Shown: positions 1 through 12,740, numbered from the stretch's first letter. The stretch is DNA of 64,000 nucleotides from Calliopsis andreniformis (GCF_051401765.1 NW_027480467.1:1116001-1180000); one strand, 5' to 3'. Translations and numbers: made by a program. The notes: generated by a model from the letters alone, not told the origin.

Positions 1-1897
1 GAGGATTGAGGATTGATGATTGAGGATTGAGGATTGAAGATTGAGTATGGAGGATTGAAGATTGAGGATGATGGCTGAGGTTTGAGGACTGAGGTTTGAG
101 GACTGAGGACTGAGGATTGAGGATTGAGAATTGAGGATTGAGGATTGAGGATTGATGATTGGGTATTGAGGATTGAAGAATGAGGATTGACGATTGAGGA
201 TTGAGGATTGAGGATTGAGGATTGAGTATTGAAGCTTCAGGATGGATGATTGAGGATTGAGGATTGAGGATTGAGGATTGAGGATTGAGGATTGAGGATT
301 GAGTATTGAAGATTGTGGACTGATGACTGACGATTGAGGACTGAGGATTGAGGATTGATTATTGTGCTTTGGGGATTGAAGATTGTGGACTGGGGATGGA
401 GGATCGAATATTGAGGATTAAGGATAGAGTATTGGGGATTGAGGATCTAGGATAGGAGATTGAAAATTGAGGATTGAGGATTCAGGATTGAGGATTGAGG
501 ATGAGGGCTGAGGGTTGAGGGTTGAGGTTTGAGGACTGAGGACAGAGGATTGAGGATTGAGAATTGAGGATGGAGGATTGAGGATTGAGGATTGAGGATT
601 GGGTATTGAGGATTGAAGAATGAGAATTGACTATTGTGGATTGAGTATTGAGGATTGAAGATTGAGTATTGAGGATTGAAGGTTGATGATTGAGGATTGA
701 GGATTGATGACTGAGGATTGAGGATTGAGGATTGAGGATTGAGGATTGATGACTGAAGACTGAGTATTGAGGATTGGAGATTGAGGATTGAGGATTCAGG
801 ATTGAGGATTGAGGATGAGGGCTGGGGTTTGAGGATTCAGGTTTGAGGACTGAGGACTGAGGGTTGAGGATTGAGAATTGAGGATGGAGGATTGAGGATT
901 GAGGATTGAGGATTGGGTATTGAGGATTGAAGAATGAGGATTGACGATTGAGGATTGGGAATTGAGGATTGAAGATTGAGTATTGAGGATTGAAGGTTGA
1001 TGATTGAGGATTGAGGATTGTGGATTGAGGATTGAGGGTTGAGGATTGAAGGTTGAGTATTGAGGATTGAACATTGAGTATTGCTGATTGAGGATTGAGG
1101 ACTGAGGATTGAAGATTGAGGATTGGGGATTGAGGATTGGCGATTGAGGATTGAGGACTGTGGATTGAGAATTGAGGATTGAGGATTGAGGATTGAGGAT
1201 TGAAGTTTGAGGACAGAGTGTTGAGGGTTGAGTGATGAGAATTGATGTCTGTGGATTGAGACTTGAAGGTTGAAGATTGAGGATTGAGTATTGAAAACAG
1301 AGATCTCAGGATATTCTATTGAGTATTGAGAATTGAGGATTGATGATTGAGTATTGAGGATTGATGTTTGAGGGTTGTGTATTGAATATTGAGGATTGAG
1401 GATTGAGGATTGAGGATTGAGGATTGAGGATTGAGCATTGAAGATTGAGTATTGATGATTGAAGATTGGGGATTGAGTATTGAGGGTTGAGGATTGAGGA
1501 TTGATGATTGAGGATTGAGGACTGAGGGCTGAAGATTGAGGATTCAGGATTGAGGATTCAGAATTGAGGTTTGAGGACTGAGGATTGAGGATTGAGGATT
1601 GAAGATTGAGTATTGAGGATTGAGGATTGAGGATTGAGTATTGAGGATTGATGATTGAGGATTGAGGATGAGGGCTGAGGGTTGAGGATTGAGGATTGAG
1701 GATTGAGGATTGAGGATTGAGGCTTGAGGATAGAGGATTGAGGATTGAAGATTGAGGATTGAGGATTGAGGATCGAGGATGAGGACTGAGGGTCGAGGAT
1801 TGAAGTTTAAGGACTGAGGACTGCGGATTGAGGTTTGAGAATTGAGGATTGAGGATTGAGGATTGAAGATTGAGGATTGGGTATTGAGGGTTGAAGA
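1..1897 (+). repeat. Domain 1 higher-order unit, leftmost copy (partial)
   Basis: Heptamer array carrying the domain 1 marker (CTTTGGGG at 367, followed by ACTGGGGATGGAGGATCG, TTAAGGATAGAG and GATCTAGGATAGG segments) and one punctuation element whose GGATATTCT core is at 1309. It aligns with about 2330-3930: the marker is offset 2,054 bp (367 to 2421) and the core 2,033 bp (1309 to 3342), so roughly 20 bp of net indels separate the copies. It has more private substitutions than the two 3.4-kb blocks to its right, so it looks like an older copy. No gene is visible. Confidence 0.85.
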
Positions 1898-4800
1898 ATG
1901 AGGATTGAGGATTGAGGATTGAGCATAGAGGATTGAAGATTGAGTATTGAGGATTGAAGATTGACGATTGAGGATTGTGGGTTGAAGATTGAGTATTGAA
2001 CATTGAGGACTGAGTGTTGAGGTTTCAGTGATGAGAATTGATGTTTGTGGATAGAGTTTTGAAGATTGCAGATTGAGTATTGTGTATTGAAAACTCTGAA
2101 TTGAGGATATTCTATTGAGGATTGAGGATTGTCAACTTATTGTTGAGGACTCAGGGCTGAAGATTGAGGATTCAGGATTGAGGATTCAGAATTGAGGTTT
2201 GAAGACAGAGGATTGAGGATTGAAGAATGATTATTGAGGATTGAGGGTTGAGAATTGAGGACTGTGGGTTGAGGATTGAAGATTGAGGATTGGGTATTGA
2301 GGATTGAGGGTTGAGGATTGAGGATTGAGGATTGATGATTGAGGATTGAGGATTGAGTATTGAAGATTGTGGACTGATGATTGACGATTGAGGACTGAGG
2401 ATTGAGGATTGATTATTGAGCTTTGGGGATTGAAGATTGTGGACTGGGGATAGAGGATCGAATATTGAGGATTAAGGATAGAGTATTGGGGATTGAGGAT
2501 CTAGGATAGGAGATTGAAGATTGAGGATTGAGGATTCAGGATTGAGGATTGAGGATGAGGGCTGAGGGTTGAGGTTTGAGGTTTGAGGACTGAGGACAGA
2601 GGATTGAGGATTGAGTATTGAGGATTGAGGATTGGGTATTGAGGATTGAAGAATGAGAATTGACTATTGTGGATTGAGTATTGAGGATTGAAGATTGAGT
2701 ATTGAGGATTGAAGGTTGATGATTGAGGATTGAGGATTGATGACTGAGGATTGAAGATTGAGAATTGAGGATTGAGGATTGATGACTGAAGACTGAGTAT
2801 TGAGGATTGAAGATTGAGGACTGAGGATTCAGGATTGAGGATTGAGGATGAGGGCTGGGGTTTGAGGATTCAGGTTTGAGGACTGAGGACTGAGGGTTGA
2901 GGATTGAGAATTGAGGATGGAGGATTGAGGATTGAGGATTGAGGATTGGGTATTGAGGATTGAAGAATGAGGATTGACGATTGAGGATTGGGAATTGAGG
3001 ATTGAAGATTGAGTATTGAGGATTGAAGGTTGATGATTGAGGATTGAGGATTGTGGATTGAGGATTGAGGGTTGAGGATTGAAGGTTGAGTATTGAGGAT
3101 TGAACATTGAGTATTGATGATTGAGGATTGAGGACTGAGGATTGAAGATTGAGGATTGGGGATTGAGGATTGGCGATTGAGGATTGAGGACTGTGGATTG
3201 AGAATTGAGCATTGAGGATTGAGGATTGAGGATTGAAGTTTGAGGACAGAGTGTTGAGGGTTGAGTGATGAGAATTGATGTCTGTGGATGGAGACTTGAA
3301 GGTTGAAGATTGAGGATTGAGTATTGAAAACAGAGTTCTCAGGATATTCTATTGAGTATTGAGAATTGAGGATTGATGATTGAGTATTGAGGATTGATGT
3401 TTGAGGGTTGTGTATTGAATATTGAGGATTGAGGATTGAGGATTGAGGATTGAGGATTGAGCATTGTAGATTGAGTATTGATGATTGAAGATTGGGGATT
3501 GAGGATTGAGGGTTGAGGATTAAGGATTGATGATTGAGGATTGAGGACTGAGGGCTGAAGATTGAGGATTCAGGATTGAGGATTCAGAAATGAGGTTTGA
3601 GGACTGAGGATTGAGGATTGAGGATTGAAGATTGAGTATTGAGGATTGAGGATTGAGGATTGAGGATTGAGGATTGATGATTGAGGATTGAGGATGAGGG
3701 CTGAGGGTTGAGGATTGAGGATTGAGGATTGAGGATTGAGGATTGAGGCTTGAGGATAGAGGATTGAGGATTGAAGATTGAGGATTGAGGATTGATGATC
3801 GAGGATGAGGACTGAGGGTTGAGGATTGAAGTTTAAGGACTGAGGACTGCGGATTGAGGTTTGAGAATTGAGGATTGAGGATTGAGGATTGAAGATTGAG
3901 GATTGGGTATTGAGGATTGAAGAATGAGGATTGAGGATTGAGGATTGAGCATAGAGGGTTGAAGATTGAGTATTGAGGATTGAAGATTGACGATTGAGGA
4001 TTGTGGGTTGAAGATTGAGTATTGAACATTGAGGACTGAGTGTTGAGGTTTCAGTGATGAGAATTGATGTTTGTGGATAGAGTTTTGAAGATTGCAGATT
4101 GAGTATTGAGTATTGAAAACTCTGAATTGAGGATATTCTATTGAGGATTGAGGATTGTCATCTTATTGTTGAGGACTCAGGGCTGAAGATTGAGGATTCA
4201 GGATTGAGGATTCAGAATTGAGGTTTGAAGACTGAGGATTGAGGATTGAAGAATGATTATTGAGGATTGAGGGTTGAGAATTGAGGACTGTGGGTTGAGG
4301 ATTGAAGATTGAGGATTGGGTATTGAGGATTGAAGAATGAGGACAGAGGATTTAGGATTGAGGAATGAGGATTGAAGATTGAGTATTGAGGATTGAAGAT
4401 TGAAGATAGAGGATTGAGGATTGAGGATTGAGGGTTGAGGATTGAGGATTGAGGATTGATGATTGAGGATTGAGGATTGAGTATTGAAGATTGTGGACTG
4501 ATGATTGACGATTGAGGACTGAGGATTGAGGATTGATTATTGAGCTTTGGGGATTGAAGATTGTGGACTGGGGATAGAGGATCGAATATTGAGGATTAAG
4601 GATAGAGTATTGGGGATTGAGGATCTAGGATAGGAGATTGAAGATTGAGGATTGAGGATTCAGGATTGAGGATTGAGGATGAGGGCTGAGGGTTGAGGGT
4701 TGAGGTTTGAGGACTGAGGACAGAGGATTGAGGATTGAGAATTGAGGATGGAGGATTGAGGATTGAGGATTGAGGATTGGGTATTGAGGATTGAAGAATG

Positions 4801-5293
4801 AGAATTGACTATTGTGGATTGCGTATTGAGGATTGAAGATTGAGTATTGAGGATTGAAGGTTGATGATTGAGGATTGAGGATTGATGACTGAGGATTGAG
4901 GATTGAGGATTGAGGATTGAGGATTGATGACTGAAGACTGAGTATTGAGGATTGAAGATTGAGGATTGAGGATTCAGGATTGAGGATTGAGGATGAGGTC
5001 TGGGGTTTGAGGATTCAGGTTTGAGGACTGAGGACTGAGGATTGAGGATTGAGAATTGAGGATGGAGGATTGAGGATTGAGGATTGAGGATTGGGTATTG
5101 AGGATTGAAGAATGAGGATTGACGATTGAGGATTGGGAATTGAGGATTGAAGATTGAGTATTGAGGATTGAAGGTTGATGATTGAGGATTGAGGAATGTG
5201 GATTGAGGATTGAGGGTTGAGGATTGAAGGTTGAGTATTGAGGATTGAACATAGAGTATTGATGATTGAGGATTGAGGACTGAGGATTGAAGA
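1898..5293 (+). repeat. 3.4-kb domain 1 block, copy 1
   Basis: Nearly identical to 5732-9127 at a constant offset of 3,834 bp. Punctuation cores are at 2105 (class B''), 3342 (a class A relative with AGTTCTCAGG in place of AGAATTCAGG) and 4131 (B''). CTTTGGGG markers are at 2421 and 4545. All reappear 3,834 bp later. Single-base differences noted include 3928 (G, against T at 7762) and 4822 (C, against A at 8656). The block holds roughly one and a half of the 2.1-kb domain 1 units. It ends where a domain 2 module begins. Confidence 0.88.
2008..2200 (+). repeat. Punctuation element, class B'' (domain 1 exemplar)
   Basis: Domain 1 version of class B: GTGGATAGAGTTTTGAAG, AAAACTCTGAATTGAGG, core at 2105, then TCAACTTATTGTTGAGG. 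Cores: 2105, 4131, 5939, 7965. In 4131 and 7965 the dyad is spoiled (TCATC for TCAAC). The matching class A relatives of domain 1 have cores 1309, 3342, 7176 and 9321, all without the EcoRI site. Confidence 0.82.
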
Positions 5294-5731
5294 TTAAGGA
5301 TTGGGGATTGGGGATTGGGGATCTAGGATTAGAGATTGATTATTGAGGATTGAAGATTGAGGGTTGAGGATTGAGGGTTGAGAATTGAGAATTGAGGATG
5401 GGGACTGAGGGTTGAGGATTGAGGTTTGAGATACGAGGATTGAGGATTGAGGATTGAGGACTGAGGATTGACGATTGAGTATTGAAGATTGAGGATTGAT
5501 GACTGAGGATTGAGGATTAGGGTTTGATGATTGCGGAATGCGGATTGAAGATTGAGTATTGAGGATTGAATTTTGAGGATTGAGGATTGAGGGTTGAGGA
5601 TTGAAGATTGAGAATTGACGATTGAGGATTGAAGATTGAGTATTGAGGATTGAAGATTGAGGATTGAGGATTGAGGATTGAGAATTGACGATGAGGGCTG
5701 CGGGTTGGGGTTGTGGTTTGAGGACTGAGGA
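5294..5731 (+). repeat. 438-bp domain 2 module inside domain 1
   Basis: This segment separates the two 3.4-kb domain 1 blocks and does not resemble either flank. It matches 11218-11655 at an offset of 5,924 bp. The two share private variants (GGATTAGGG followed by AATGCGG) that other copies of the module (for example near 20570, which has GGATTAAGG and AATGAGG) lack. It starts with a GGGGATT cluster and ends with GGGCTGCGGGTTGGGG and GTGGTTTGAGG. Most likely it was moved by recombination or conversion between the domains; direction cannot be read. Confidence 0.85.
5298..5320 (+). other. GGGGATT cluster, G-quadruplex candidate (copy 1)
   Basis: GG followed by three GGGG tracts, each separated by ATT, then ATCTAGGATTAGAG. 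Each GGGGATT is itself a heptamer variant in register. Four G-tracts with 3-nt loops fit a two-tetrad quadruplex, or a stronger one if another GG joins. It marks the left end of the 438-bp module. Confidence 0.7.
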
Positions 5732-8700
5732 CTGAGGATTGAGGATTGAGGATTGAGCATAGAGGATTGAAGATTGAGTATTGAGGATTGAAGATTGACG
5801 ATTGAGGATTGTGGGTTGAAGATTGAGTATTGAACATTGAGGACTGAGTGTTGAGGTTTCAGTGATGAGAATTGATGTTTGTGGATAGAGTTTTGAAGAT
5901 TGCAGATTGAGTATTGTGTATTGAAAACTCTGAATTGAGGATATTCTATTGAGGATTGAGGATTGTCAACTTATTGTTGAGGACTCAGGGCTGAAGATTG
6001 AGGATTCAGGATTGAGGATTCAGAATTGAGGTTTGAAGACAGAGGATTGAGGATTGAAGAATGATTATTGAGGATTGAGGGTTGAGAATTGAGGACTGTG
6101 GGTTGAGGATTGAAGATTGAGGATTGGGTATTGAGGATTGAGGGTTGAGGATTGAGGATTGAGGATTGATGATTGAGGATTGAGGATTGAGTATTGAAGA
6201 TTGTGGACTGATGATTGACGATTGAGGACTGAGGATTGAGGATTGATTATTGAGCTTTGGGGATTGAAGATTGTGGACTGGGGATAGAGGATCGAATATT
6301 GAGGATTAAGGATAGAGTATTGGGGATTGAGGATCTAGGATAGGAGATTGAAGATTGAGGATTGAGGATTCAGGATTGAGGATTGAGGATGAGGGCTGAG
6401 GGTTGAGGTTTGAGGTTTGAGGACTGAGGACAGAGGATTGAGGATTGAGTATTGAGGATTGAGGATTGGGTATTGAGGATTGAAGAATGAGAATTGACTA
6501 TTGTGGATTGAGTATTGAGGATTGAAGATTGAGTATTGAGGATTGAAGGTTGATGATTGAGGATTGAGGATTGATGACTGAGGATTGAAGATTGAGAATT
6601 GAGGATTGAGGATTGATGACTGAAGACTGAGTATTGAGGATTGAAGATTGAGGACTGAGGATTCAGGATTGAGGATTGAGGATGAGGGCTGGGGTTTGAG
6701 GATTCAGGTTTGAGGACTGAGGACTGAGGGTTGAGGATTGAGAATTGAGGATGGAGGATTGAGGATTGAGGATTGAGGATTGGGTATTGAGGATTGAAGA
6801 ATGAGGATTGACGATTGAGGATTGGGAATTGAGGATTGAAGATTGAGTATTGAGGATTGAAGGTTGATGATTGAGGATTGAGGATTGTGGATTGAGGATT
6901 GAGGGTTGAGGATTGAAGGTTGAGTATTGAGGATTGAACATTGAGTATTGATGATTGAGGATTGAGGACTGAGGATTGAAGATTGAGGATTGGGGATTGA
7001 GGATTGGCGATTGAGGATTGAGGACTGTGGATTGAGAATTGAGCATTGAGGATTGAGGATTGAGGATTGAAGTTTGAGGACAGAGTGTTGAGGGTTGAGT
7101 GATGAGAATTGATGTCTGTGGATGGAGACTTGAAGGTTGAAGATTGAGGATTGAGTATTGAAAACAGAGTTCTCAGGATATTCTATTGAGTATTGAGAAT
7201 TGAGGATTGATGATTGAGTATTGAGGATTGATGTTTGAGGGTTGTGTATTGAATATTGAGGATTGAGGATTGAGGATTGAGGATTGAGGATTGAGCATTG
7301 TAGATTGAGTATTGATGATTGAAGATTGGGGATTGAGGATTGAGGGTTGAGGATTAAGGATTGATGATTGAGGATTGAGGACTGAGGGCTGAAGATTGAG
7401 GATTCAGGATTGAGGATTCAGAAATGAGGTTTGAGGACTGAGGATTGAGGATTGAGGATTGAAGATTGAGTATTGAGGATTGAGGATTGAGGATTGAGGA
7501 TTGAGGATTGATGATTGAGGATTGAGGATGAGGGCTGAGGGTTGAGGATTGAGGATTGAGGATTGAGGATTGAGGATTGAGGCTTGAGGATAGAGGATTG
7601 AGGATTGAAGATTGAGGATTGAGGATTGATGATCGAGGATGAGGACTGAGGGTTGAGGATTGAAGTTTAAGGACTGAGGACTGCGGATTGAGGTTTGAGA
7701 ATTGAGGATTGAGGATTGAGGATTGAAGATTGAGGATTGGGTATTGAGGATTGAAGAATGATGATTGAGGATTGAGGATTGAGCATAGAGGGTTGAAGAT
7801 TGAGTATTGAGGATTGAAGATTGACGATTGAGGATTGTGGGTTGAAGATTGAGTATTGAACATTGAGGACTGAGTGTTGAGGTTTCAGTGATGAGAATTG
7901 ATGTTTGTGGATAGAGTTTTGAAGATTGCAGATTGAGTATTGAGTATTGAAAACTCTGAATTGAGGATATTCTATTGAGGATTGAGGATTGTCATCTTAT
8001 TGTTGAGGACTCAGGGCTGAAGATTGAGGATTCAGGATTGAGGATTCAGAATTGAGGTTTGAAGACTGAGGATTGAGGATTGAAGAATGATTATTGAGGA
8101 TTGAGGGTTGAGAATTGAGGACTGTGGGTTGAGGATTGAAGATTGAGGATTGGGTATTGAGGATTGAAGAATGAGGACAGAGGATTTAGGATTGAGGAAT
8201 GAGGATTGAAGATTGAGTATTGAGGATTGAAGATTGAAGATAGAGGATTGAGGATTGAGGATTGAGGGTTGAGGATTGAGGATTGAGGATTGATGATTGA
8301 GGATTGAGGATTGAGTATTGAAGATTGTGGACTGATGATTGACGATTGAGGACTGAGGATTGAGGATTGATTATTGAGCTTTGGGGATTGAAGATTGTGG
8401 ACTGGGGATAGAGGATCGAATATTGAGGATTAAGGATAGAGTATTGGGGATTGAGGATCTAGGATAGGAGATTGAAGATTGAGGATTGAGGATTCAGGAT
8501 TGAGGATTGAGGATGAGGGCTGAGGGTTGAGGGTTGAGGTTTGAGGACTGAGGACAGAGGATTGAGGATTGAGAATTGAGGATGGAGGATTGAGGATTGA
8601 GGATTGAGGATTGGGTATTGAGGATTGAAGAATGAGAATTGACTATTGTGGATTGAGTATTGAGGATTGAAGATTGAGTATTGAGGATTGAAGGTTGATG

Positions 8701-9127
8701 ATTGAGGATTGAGGATTGATGACTGAGGATTGAGGATTGAGGATTGAGGATTGAGGATTGATGACTGAAGACTGAGTATTGAGGATTGAAGATTGAGGAT
8801 TGAGGATTCAGGATTGAGGATTGAGGATGAGGTCTGGGGTTTGAGGATTCAGGTTTGAGGACTGAGGACTGAGGATTGAGGATTGAGAATTGAGGATGGA
8901 GGATTGAGGATTGAGGATTGAGGATTGGGTATTGAGGATTGAAGAATGAGGATTGACGATTGAGGATTGGGAATTGAGGATTGAAGATTGAGTATTGAGG
9001 ATTGAAGGTTGATGATTGAGGATTGAGGAATGTGGATTGAGGATTGAGGGTTGAGGATTGAAGGTTGAGTATTGAGGATTGAACATAGAGTATTGATGAT
9101 TGAGGATTGAGGACTGAGGATTGAAGA
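5732..9127 (+). repeat. 3.4-kb domain 1 block, copy 2
   Basis: Second copy of 1898-5293, offset 3,834 bp with no net indel across the landmarks. Punctuation cores are at 5939, 7176 and 7965; CTTTGGGG markers at 6255 and 8379. Copy-specific variants inside the first copy, such as GTATTGTGTATTG just before core 2105, are reproduced before core 5939, which shows recent duplication. Identity to copy 1 stops near 9127, where this copy continues into ordinary domain 1 sequence and copy 1 runs into the 438-bp module. Confidence 0.88.
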
Positions 9128-9540
9128 TTGAGGATTGGGGATTGAGAATTGGCGATTGAGGATTGAGGACTGTGGATTGAGAATTGAGAATTGAGGATTG
9201 AGGATTGAGGATTGAAGTTTGAGGACAGAGTGTTGATGGTTGAGTGATGAGAATTGATGTCTGTGGATGGAGACTTGAAGGTTGAAGATTGAGGATTGAG
9301 TATTGAAAACAGAGAACTCAGGATATGCTATTGAGTATTGAGAATTGAGGGTTGATGATTGAGTATTGAGGATTGATGTTTGAGGGTTGTGTATTGAATA
9401 TTGAGGATTGAGGATTGAGGATTGAGGATTGAGGATTGAGCATTGAAGATTGAGTATTGATGATTGAAGATTGGGGATTGAGGATTGAGGGTTGAGGATT
9501 GAGGATTGAGGATTGAGGATTGAAGATTTAATATTTAGGA
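9128..9540 (+). repeat. Domain 1 tail with a degenerate punctuation element
   Basis: Heptamers continuing the domain 1 unit. The punctuation core at 9321 reads GGATATGCT instead of GGATATTCT and is preceded by GAACTCA. It corresponds to cores 1309, 3342 and 7176. It is the only core I found with this substitution. No gene is visible. Confidence 0.75.
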
Positions 9541-9944
9541 TTGAGGATTGAGGATTGAGGATTGAGTATTGAAGATTGGGGTGTGATGATTGAGGATTGC
9601 GGACTGAGGATTGAGGATTGAGGATTGAGGATTGAAGACTGAGTATTGAGGATTGATTATTGAGGATTGAAGATTGAGGATTGAGGATTCAGGGTTAAGA
9701 ATTGAGAATTGAGGATGAGGACTGAGGGTTGAGGATTGAGGATTGAGGATTGAGGATTCAGGATTGAGTATTGAAGATTGAGGTGTGATGATTGAGGATT
9801 GCGGACTGAGGATTGAGGATTGAGGATTGAGGATTGAAGACTGAGTATTGAGGATTGATTATTGAGGATTGAAGATTGAGGATTGAGGATTCAGGGTTAA
9901 GAATTGAGAATTGAGGATGAGGACTGAGGGTTGAGGATTGAGGA
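9541..9944 (+). repeat. 202-bp tandem duplication
   Basis: Two tandem copies share the rare markers GTGTGATGATT (9581 and 9783) and AGGGTTAAGAATTGAG (9691 and 9893), both 202 bp apart. The length equals 29 units with one 6-mer (GATGAG), that is 203 minus 1. The copies differ at a few bases, for example GATTGGGGTGTG against GATTGAGGTGTG. Confidence 0.85.
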
Positions 9945-11217
9945 TTGAGGAATGAGGATTGAGTTTTGAGGATTGAGGATTCATGATTGAGGATTGAGTA
10001 TTGAAGATTGAGGATTGATGACTGAGGATTGAGGATTGAGGATTGATGATTGAGGATTGAGGATTGAAGATTGTGGACTGATGATTGACGATTGAGGACT
10101 GAGGATTGAGGATTGATTATTGAGCTTTTGGGATTGCAGATTGTGGACTGGGGATAGAGGATTGAATATTGAGGATTAAGGATAGAGTATTGGGGATTGA
10201 GGATCTAGGATAGGAGATTGATTATTGAGGATTGAAGATTGAGTATTGAGGATTGAGGATTGAGAATTGAGAATTGAGGATGGGGACTGAGGGTTGAGGA
10301 TTGACGTTTGAGCAATGAGGATTGAGGATTGAGGATTGAGGATTGAGGATTGAGTACTGGAGATTGAGGATGGATGACTGAGGATTGAGGATTGAGGATT
10401 GACGATTGAGGATTGGGAATTGAGGATTGAAGATTGAGTATTGAAGATTGAAGGTTGATGATTGAGGATTGAGAATTGTGGATAGAGGATTGAGTGTTGA
10501 GGATTGAATGTTGAGTATTGAGGATTGAACATTGAGTATTGATGATTGAGGATTGAAGGTTGATGATTGAGGATTGCGGATTGAGGATTGAAGATTGAGT
10601 ATTGAGGATTGAATATTGAGGATTGAGGATTGAGGGTTGAGGATTGAAGATAGAGAATTGACGATTGAGGATTGAAGATTGAGTATTGAGGATTGAAGAT
10701 TGAGGATTGAGGATTGAGGATTGAATATTGAGGACTGAGTGTTGAGGGTTGAGAGATGAGAATTGATGTTTGTGGATGGAGATTTGAAGACTGAAGATTG
10801 AGGATTGAGTATTGAAAACTGAGAATTCAGGATATTCTACTGAGTATTGAGAATTGAGGATTGATGGTTGAGTATTGAGGATTGATGGTTGAGGGTTGTG
10901 TGTTGAATATTGAGGATTGGCGGATTGAGTATTGAAGATTGAGGACTGAGGACTGGGGATTGAGTATTGAGGATTGAGGATTGAGTATTGAGGATTGAGG
11001 ATTGAAGGTTGAGTATTGTGGATTGAAGATTGAGGATTGAGGATTGGCGATTGAGGACTGAGGATTGAGGTTTGAGGATTGACGATGAGGGCTGAGGGTT
11101 GAGGATTGACGTTTGAGGTCTGAGGACTGAGGATTGAGGATTGAGGATTGAGGATTGAGGATTGAGGATTGAGGATTGAAGATTGAGGACTGGGGATTGA
11201 GGATTCAAGATTGAGGA
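9945..11217 (+). repeat. Transition between domain 1 and domain 2
   Basis: The last domain 1 marker lies here (CTTTTGGG at 10125, a variant of CTTTGGGG). From about 10.7 kb the array carries the first class A' punctuation element (core 10830, followed by ACTGAGTATTGAG) and the GATTGGCGGATTG segment typical of domain 2. I found no CTTTGGGG marker after this point. The stretch therefore holds the change from one higher-order family to the other. No gene is visible. Confidence 0.75.
10733..10918 (+). repeat. Punctuation element, class A' (exemplar)
   Basis: Like class A but with GAGAGATGAGAATTGATG and GATGGAGATTTGAAGACTG before the core, ATTCTACTGAG after it, and GAGAATTGAGGATTG instead of GAGAATTTTGG. 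The AGAAT/ATTCT dyad and GAATTC are kept. Cores: 10830, 19964, 23643, 31914, 35566, 43344. It always precedes the GATTGGCGGATTG segment and, further on, the GGGGATT cluster when that is present. Confidence 0.82.
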
Positions 11218-11655
11218 TTAAGGATTGGGGATTGGGGATTGGGGATCTAGGATTAGAGATTGATTATTGAGGATTGAAGATTGAGGGTTGAGGATTGAGG
11301 GTTGAGAATTGAGAATTGAGGATGGGGACTGAGGGTTGAGGATTGAGGTTTGAGATACGAGGATTGAGGATTGAGGATTGAGGACTGAGGATTGACGATT
11401 GAGTATTGAAGATTGAGGATTGATGACTGAGGATTGAGGATTAGGGTTTGATGATTGCGGAATGCGGATTGAAGATTGAGTATTGAGGATTGAATTTTGA
11501 GGATTGAGGATTGAGGGTTGAGGATTGAAGATTGAGAATTGACGATTGAGGATTGAAGATTGAGTATTGAGGATTGAAGATTGAGGATTGAGGATTGAGG
11601 ATTGAGAATTGACGATGAGGGCTGCGGGTTGGGGTTGTGGTTTGAGGACTGAGGA
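11218..11655 (+). repeat. 438-bp module, domain 2 position
   Basis: Counterpart of 5294-5731. In domain 2 the module follows a class A' element and begins with the GGGGATT cluster. Related copies follow the clusters at 20356, 32279, 35958, 43709 and 49453. Its last part, with GGGCTGCGGGTTGGGG, is also the left edge of the 2.44-kb tandem repeat. Confidence 0.85.
11222..11244 (+). other. GGGGATT cluster (copy 2)
   Basis: Same arrangement as the cluster at 5298, at the left end of the module in its domain 2 position, about 390 bp after A' core 10830. Confidence 0.7.
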
Positions 11656-12118
11656 CTGAGGATCGAGGATTGAGAATTGAGGATTGAGGATTGAGGATTG
11701 AGGATTGAAGATTGAGGATTGGGTATTGAGGATTGAAGATTGAGGATTGAGGATTGAGGATCGAGGATTGAGGGTTGAGGATTGAAGATTGAATATTGAT
11801 GATTGAAGATTGAGTATTGAGAATTGAGGGTTGTGGATTGAGGACGAGGACTGAGGGTTGAGTATTGATGTTTGAGGTCTGAAGATTGAGGATTGAGGAT
11901 TGAGAATTGAGGATTGAGGATTGAGGATTGAAGATTGAGGATTGGGTATTGAGGATTGGAGAGTGAGGACTGGGGATTTAGGATTGAGGATCGAGGATTG
12001 AAGATCGAGTATTGAGGATTGAAGATTGAGGATTGAGGATTGAGGATTGAAGATTGAGGATTGAGGATTGAAGATTGACGATTGAGGATTGTGGGTTGAA
12101 GATTGAGTATCGAACATT

Positions 12119-12310
12119 GAGGACTGAGTGTTGAGGTTTCAGTGATGAGAATTGATGTTTGTGGATACAGGTTTGAAGATTGCAGATTGAGTATTGAGTA
12201 TTGAAAACTGTGAACTGAGGATATTCTATTGAGGATTGAGGATTGTCAACTGATTGTTGAGGACTGAGGGCTGAAGATTGAGGATTCATGATTGAGGATT
12301 CAGAATTGAG
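12119..12310 (+). repeat. Punctuation element, class B' (exemplar)
   Basis: Class B relative with GAGGTTTCAG, GTGGATACAGGTTTGAAG and AAAACTGTGAATTGAGG before the core; this copy has GTGAACTGAGG. The TCAAC/GTTGA dyad is kept. Ends with GGATTCATGATTGAGG where class B has GGATTCAGG. Cores: 12219, 14797, 17235, 24531, 27074, 30321, 38493, 39576, 41751, 45350, 47893, 51988, 56261, 61613. It lies 985 bp after a class B core in most copies. Confidence 0.84.
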
Positions 12311-12740
12311 GTTTGAAGACTGAGGATTGAGGATTGAAGAATGATTATTGAGGATTGAGGGTTGAGAATTGAGGATTGAGGATTGATGATTGAGGATTGA
12401 GGCTTGAGGATTGATGATTGAGGATTGAAGATTGAGGATTGCGAATCGAGGCTGAGGGCTGAAGGTTGAGTATTGAGGATTGAAGACTGACGATTGAAGA
12501 CTGAGGATTGAGGGTTGAGGATTTAGGATTGAGAGTTGAGGATTGAGGATTGAGGATTGAAGATTGAGGATTGGGTATTGAGGATTGAAGAATCAGGATT
12601 GAGGATTGAGGATTGAGGATTGAGGATTGAAGATTGAGGATTGAGAATTGAGGATTGAGGATTGAAGATTGAGTATTGAGGATTGAAGGTTGAGCATTGA
12701 GGATTGAGGATTGAGGATTGAGGATTGAAGATTGAGAATT

